DNA from: Pseudonocardia oceani
GTDB taxonomy: Bacteria; Actinomycetota; Actinomycetes; Mycobacteriales; Pseudonocardiaceae
Reading direction: 5' to 3'
NCBI RefSeq assembly: GCF_019263585.2
Contig: NZ_JADQDF010000001.1
Location: 6,144,501 to 6,208,500, forward strand
DNA length: 64,000 nt
Shown piece after piece: positions 61,725-64,000 of the stretch. The translations under genes were made by a program, and so were the position numbers. Each line of letters opens with the position of its first letter. Positions within the stretch are counted from its first letter, which is position 1. The notes beneath the pieces are model-generated. The model ran no database searches and had not been told where the DNA came from. It saw only the letters and a program-made list of their open reading frames with translations.

Positions 61725-64000
61725 GTGACGGCGGCACCGGCGTGGGCACTGGGCGTCGACCTCGGCACCAGCTACGCGGCGGGTGCCGTGGCGGTCGACG
61801 GTTCCGTGGAGCTGCTCGAGGTGGGGGGCGAGGCGCGGGTGCCGACCACCGTCCTGCTCACCGAGGACGCCCGGCTCGTCGCCGGCAGCTACGCCCAGCG
61901 CGCCGTCGGGCGGTTGCCCGACCGGGCCGAGCGCAACCCCCGCCGCTACGTCGGGCGCGCGCCGATGCTGCTGGGCGGGCGCCCGGTGAGCGCGGTCGAC
62001 GCCCTCGCCGCGCTGCTGGCGCTGTTCGTGCAGGAGGGCCGCCGCCGTTTCGACGACGCCGACCCGTCGCGCCTCGTCCTCACCCACCCGCCCGCGTGGA
62101 CGCCCGACCGGCTCGCCGAGCTGCGGGAGGTCGCCGCGCGGGTGCTGCCGCGCGTCGATGTCGAGCTGGTGCCCGAGCCCGTCGCGGCGGCCGTGGCGCA
62201 GGGCGTCACCGGGACCGTGGCCGTCTACGACATGGGCGGGGTCACCTTCGACGCCACCGTGCTGGTGCCCGAGCCCGGCGGGTTCCGGGTGTCGGGGCGC
62301 CCGGGCGGCGACCCCGACCTCGGCGGCGAGGTGTTCGACCAGCTCGTCTTCCGCCACTTCGGCTCGCAGCTCGCGCACGCCGCGCCGCAGTGGTGGGAGC
62401 AGCTGACCACCGACCCGGCCCGGCTCGCGGCCGAGGCCGACCTGCTCACCGAGGCACGGCTGGCGAAGGAGGCGCTGTCGACGTTCGAGACGGCGAGCCA
62501 GTACGTCGCCGGGGCCGACGCCGACGTCCACATCTCCCGCGCCGAGCTCGACGACCTCATCGGCGACGACGTGCGGCGCAGCGCGCGGGTGCTCTCCGAG
62601 ACCGTCGCGGGGACGGCGGTCGACGCGGTCCTGCTCGTCGGCGGTGCCAGCCGCACGCCGCTGGTGCAGCAGGTGCTGCGCGGGGCCTACGGCGAGCGGG
62701 TGCGCGTCCCGGACGACCCCAAGGGCGCGGTGGCGCTGGGAGCGGCTCGGGTGGCCGGCGGCGTCGTCCCCGCCGCCGCGGCGGCGGCAGGACCTGGCGG
62801 GCGCGCTTCGGGCGGGCGCGGTGGCCCCGGTCCCGTCGCGGACCGGGCGGCGCCGGCCCCCGACCTGCCCCGGCGGGGCGCCCCGGCACCCGTCGCCGCC
62901 ACCGGCCCCACCCGGCGCCCCGCCGTCGCCACCGACGTGCCCGGCGCCCCCCCGCCCGGCCCTGCCGCGCCCTTCTCCGCCCCGCCCGTCGATCTGGTCC
63001 CGCTGGCCGACGCGGTGCTCGACGCCCGCGTGGTGGCCGGGCGGCTCTACGTCTGGTCCGCCCCCGACGGTCCGGCCGGGCGGCACCGCATCTCGGTGGT
63101 CGACCCGGTCACGGGCCGGGCCGAGCGCAAGATCCGGTTCGGGCGGCTCGTCGGCTGGGCCGTCGCCGAGGGCGGGATCGTGGTGGCCGAGCGCCGCGAC
63201 GGCGCCCTGCACTGTCACACGCTCGGCGCCGACCTGTCCGTCGGCACGTCCGCGAAGCTCCCGACCCCCTACCGGCCGTTCCTGGTGGCCGCGGGCGGCG
63301 TCGCGTGGGCGGTGCTGCGCTCGCCGGACACGCGGATGACCGGGCCGCTGGAGGAGTCCGGGTCGCTGGCGGTCCAGGTGCTGCCGCTGCGGGCGGGTAC
63401 GCCCGGGCCGGTGGTGCCGCTGGGTCCCGCGCTCTTCGACTACGTCGACGGCACCCGCCGCCTGCTCGACCCCGCCGGGTCCGGGAGCGCGGTCCCCTCG
63501 CTGCTGGGCGACGGCCGCTCGGTGGCGCTGGTGCTCGGTCGCGGCGGCCGCCAGAGGATGCTGCTGGTCGGCCCGGCCGGTGAGGTCGTGCCGGTGGGCG
63601 AGGAGACCGCGGTGCGGCAGGTGCTCGCCGCGGGCGGGCGGCGCCTGCTCGCCACCGCGGCCGGGCTGGAGCACCGTTCCGATCCCCGCGGCGCCGATCC
63701 CCGCGGCGCCGATCCGCGTGGCGCCGATCCGCGTGGCGCGTCACCCCGCGGCACCGACCGCCGCCCGGTCCTCCCGCGGCCGCCCACCGGTGACGCCCGC
63801 TGGGTCCTCGCCGGGCGCCAGCCGTTCGCGGTGTCGGTCGACCGCCTCTCCCCCGGCCGCGGCCTCGCCGTGCACGCCCTCGTCGAGGGCGGGTTGCGCG
63901 AGCTGGGGCGCTACCCGTCGCTGCTGGGCTCCCCCGCGGGCGCCCGCCCGGACGAGGCACCGCGCGTGCGCGCCGACGGCGAGTCGCTGCTCCTGGGCAC
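61725..64000 (+). CDS. Hsp70-like ATPase with C-terminal propeller-like region, 3' end outside window
   Basis: The frame is open to the window end (~758 codons). Residues ~1-345 form an Hsp70 nucleotide-binding domain: GVDLGTSYAAGAVAVDG, VYDMGGVTFDATVLVPEP (phosphate 2, with M for L and V for G), and LVGGASRTPLVQQVLRG. No substrate-binding domain follows. Instead there is a Pro/Ala-rich linker (~345-420) and a region of repeated LYVWSAPDG- and LVGWAVAEGG-like strands typical of a beta-propeller. Five 15-base repeats at 63681-63755 encode DPRGA units. It is a membrane-free, unusual chaperone-like protein. The GTG has GGGCGAGG upstream. Confidence 0.75.
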   Translation, partial: MTAAPAWALGVDLGTSYAAGAVAVDGSVELLEVGGEARVPTTVLLTEDARLVAGSYAQRAVGRLPDRAERNPRRYVGRAPMLLGGRPVSAVDALAALLALFVQEGRRRFDDADPSRLVLTHPPAWTPDRLAELREVAARVLPRVDVELVPEPVAAAVAQGVTGTVAVYDMGGVTFDATVLVPEPGGFRVSGRPGGDPDLGGEVFDQLVFRHFGSQLAHAAPQWWEQLTTDPARLAAEADLLTEARLAKEALSTFETASQYVAGADADVHISRAELDDLIGDDVRRSARVLSETVAGTAVDAVLLVGGASRTPLVQQVLRGAYGERVRVPDDPKGAVALGAARVAGGVVPAAAAAAGPGGRASGGRGGPGPVADRAAPAPDLPRRGAPAPVAATGPTRRPAVATDVPGAPPPGPAAPFSAPPVDLVPLADAVLDARVVAGRLYVWSAPDGPAGRHRISVVDPVTGRAERKIRFGRLVGWAVAEGGIVVAERRDGALHCHTLGADLSVGTSAKLPTPYRPFLVAAGGVAWAVLRSPDTRMTGPLEESGSLAVQVLPLRAGTPGPVVPLGPALFDYVDGTRRLLDPAGSGSAVPSLLGDGRSVALVLGRGGRQRMLLVGPAGEVVPVGEETAVRQVLAAGGRRLLATAAGLEHRSDPRGADPRGADPRGADPRGASPRGTDRRPVLPRPPTGDARWVLAGRQPFAVSVDRLSPGRGLAVHALVEGGLRELGRYPSLLGSPAGARPDEAPRVRADGESLLLG
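63681..63755 (+). repeat. Five 15-base tandem repeats inside the Hsp70-like gene
   Basis: GATCCCCGCGGCGCC occurs twice, then twice as GATCCGCGTGGCGCC/G, then once diverged. They encode DPRGA repeats in a loop of the propeller-like region, so copy number may vary without frameshift. Confidence 0.9.

Overview
The window is a stretch of very GC-rich chromosome from an actinobacterium, most likely of the Pseudonocardia type. The evidence is an F420-dependent glucose-6-phosphate dehydrogenase, GarA, RbpA, a Ddn-type deazaflavin enzyme, a polyprenol-mannose synthase next to apolipoprotein N-acyltransferase, and heavy use of GTG starts. The genus is an inference; the order-level placement is well supported. 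No tRNA, rRNA, insertion sequence, prophage or CRISPR array was found. About 65 genes are present, plus six gene remnants, one of them tentative: ABC transporter, methyltransferase, winged-helix protein, a possible GNAT, an MFS transporter, and an unidentified repeat-bearing frame.

Layout. 0-2.4 kb: end of an inositol-catabolism kinase gene, its divergent GntR regulator with a palindrome between them, a DUF2071 gene and an ABC remnant. 2.6-4.4 kb: fgd and an enoyl-CoA hydratase. 4.4-8.9 kb: a stress/partner-switching block (ChaB, DUF4235, an RsbW-like ATPase, a SARP-like regulator, and a coupled MEDS-ATPase/MEDS-STAS pair). 9.2-11.2 kb: a ThDP enzyme and an OsmC protein. 11.3-17.9 kb: the conserved CDP-alcohol transferase-gcvH-garA-BFN-MerR-gcvP neighbourhood, with a tandem glycine riboswitch in front of gcvP. 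17.9-18.6 kb: gene-free DNA with degenerate palindromic repeats. 18.6-30.2 kb: a DNA-repair-like gene, two CNNM-type membrane proteins, coaA, two MarR regulators, DUF427, an FMN alpha-hydroxy-acid oxidase, and a membrane kinase coupled to a membrane acyltransferase.

30.2-34.6 kb: an apparent drug-response unit (PadR, VOC-TPR, Ddn-like, UvrA-like). 34.7-43.1 kb: a lipoprotein, AraC/DUF2000 pair, aldo-keto reductase, CGNR zinc protein, a 52-residue CPCG protein, and an epimerase/FAD-monooxygenase/TetR cluster. 42.9-46.9 kb: a DUF3072 gene under a LexA-type box, bacterioferritin and its ferredoxin under an iron box, and a LigD-like protein whose ligase domain has lost its catalytic lysine. 46.9-50.8 kb: an MFS transporter followed by its dead paralogue, rbpA with a stress-type promoter, and a P450. 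50.9-56.4 kb: cell-envelope functions (phosphoribosyltransferase, polyprenol-mannose synthase, Lnt, a GT39-like membrane protein, a PIG-L deacetylase). 56.5-64 kb: amidohydrolase, PspC, a secreted SGNH hydrolase, M24 peptidase, 5'-3' exonuclease, and the start of an Hsp70-like protein.

Two signals run through the window. Some fifteen genes carry a TANNNT hexamer 6-8 bases before the start codon, and about six more carry CANNNT, the signature of leaderless transcription. Stress regulation also recurs: sigma-B/F-like, sigma-R-like, LexA-like, IdeR-like and CRP-like sites were each found at a gene whose function fits. These sites were read by eye and none has been tested.
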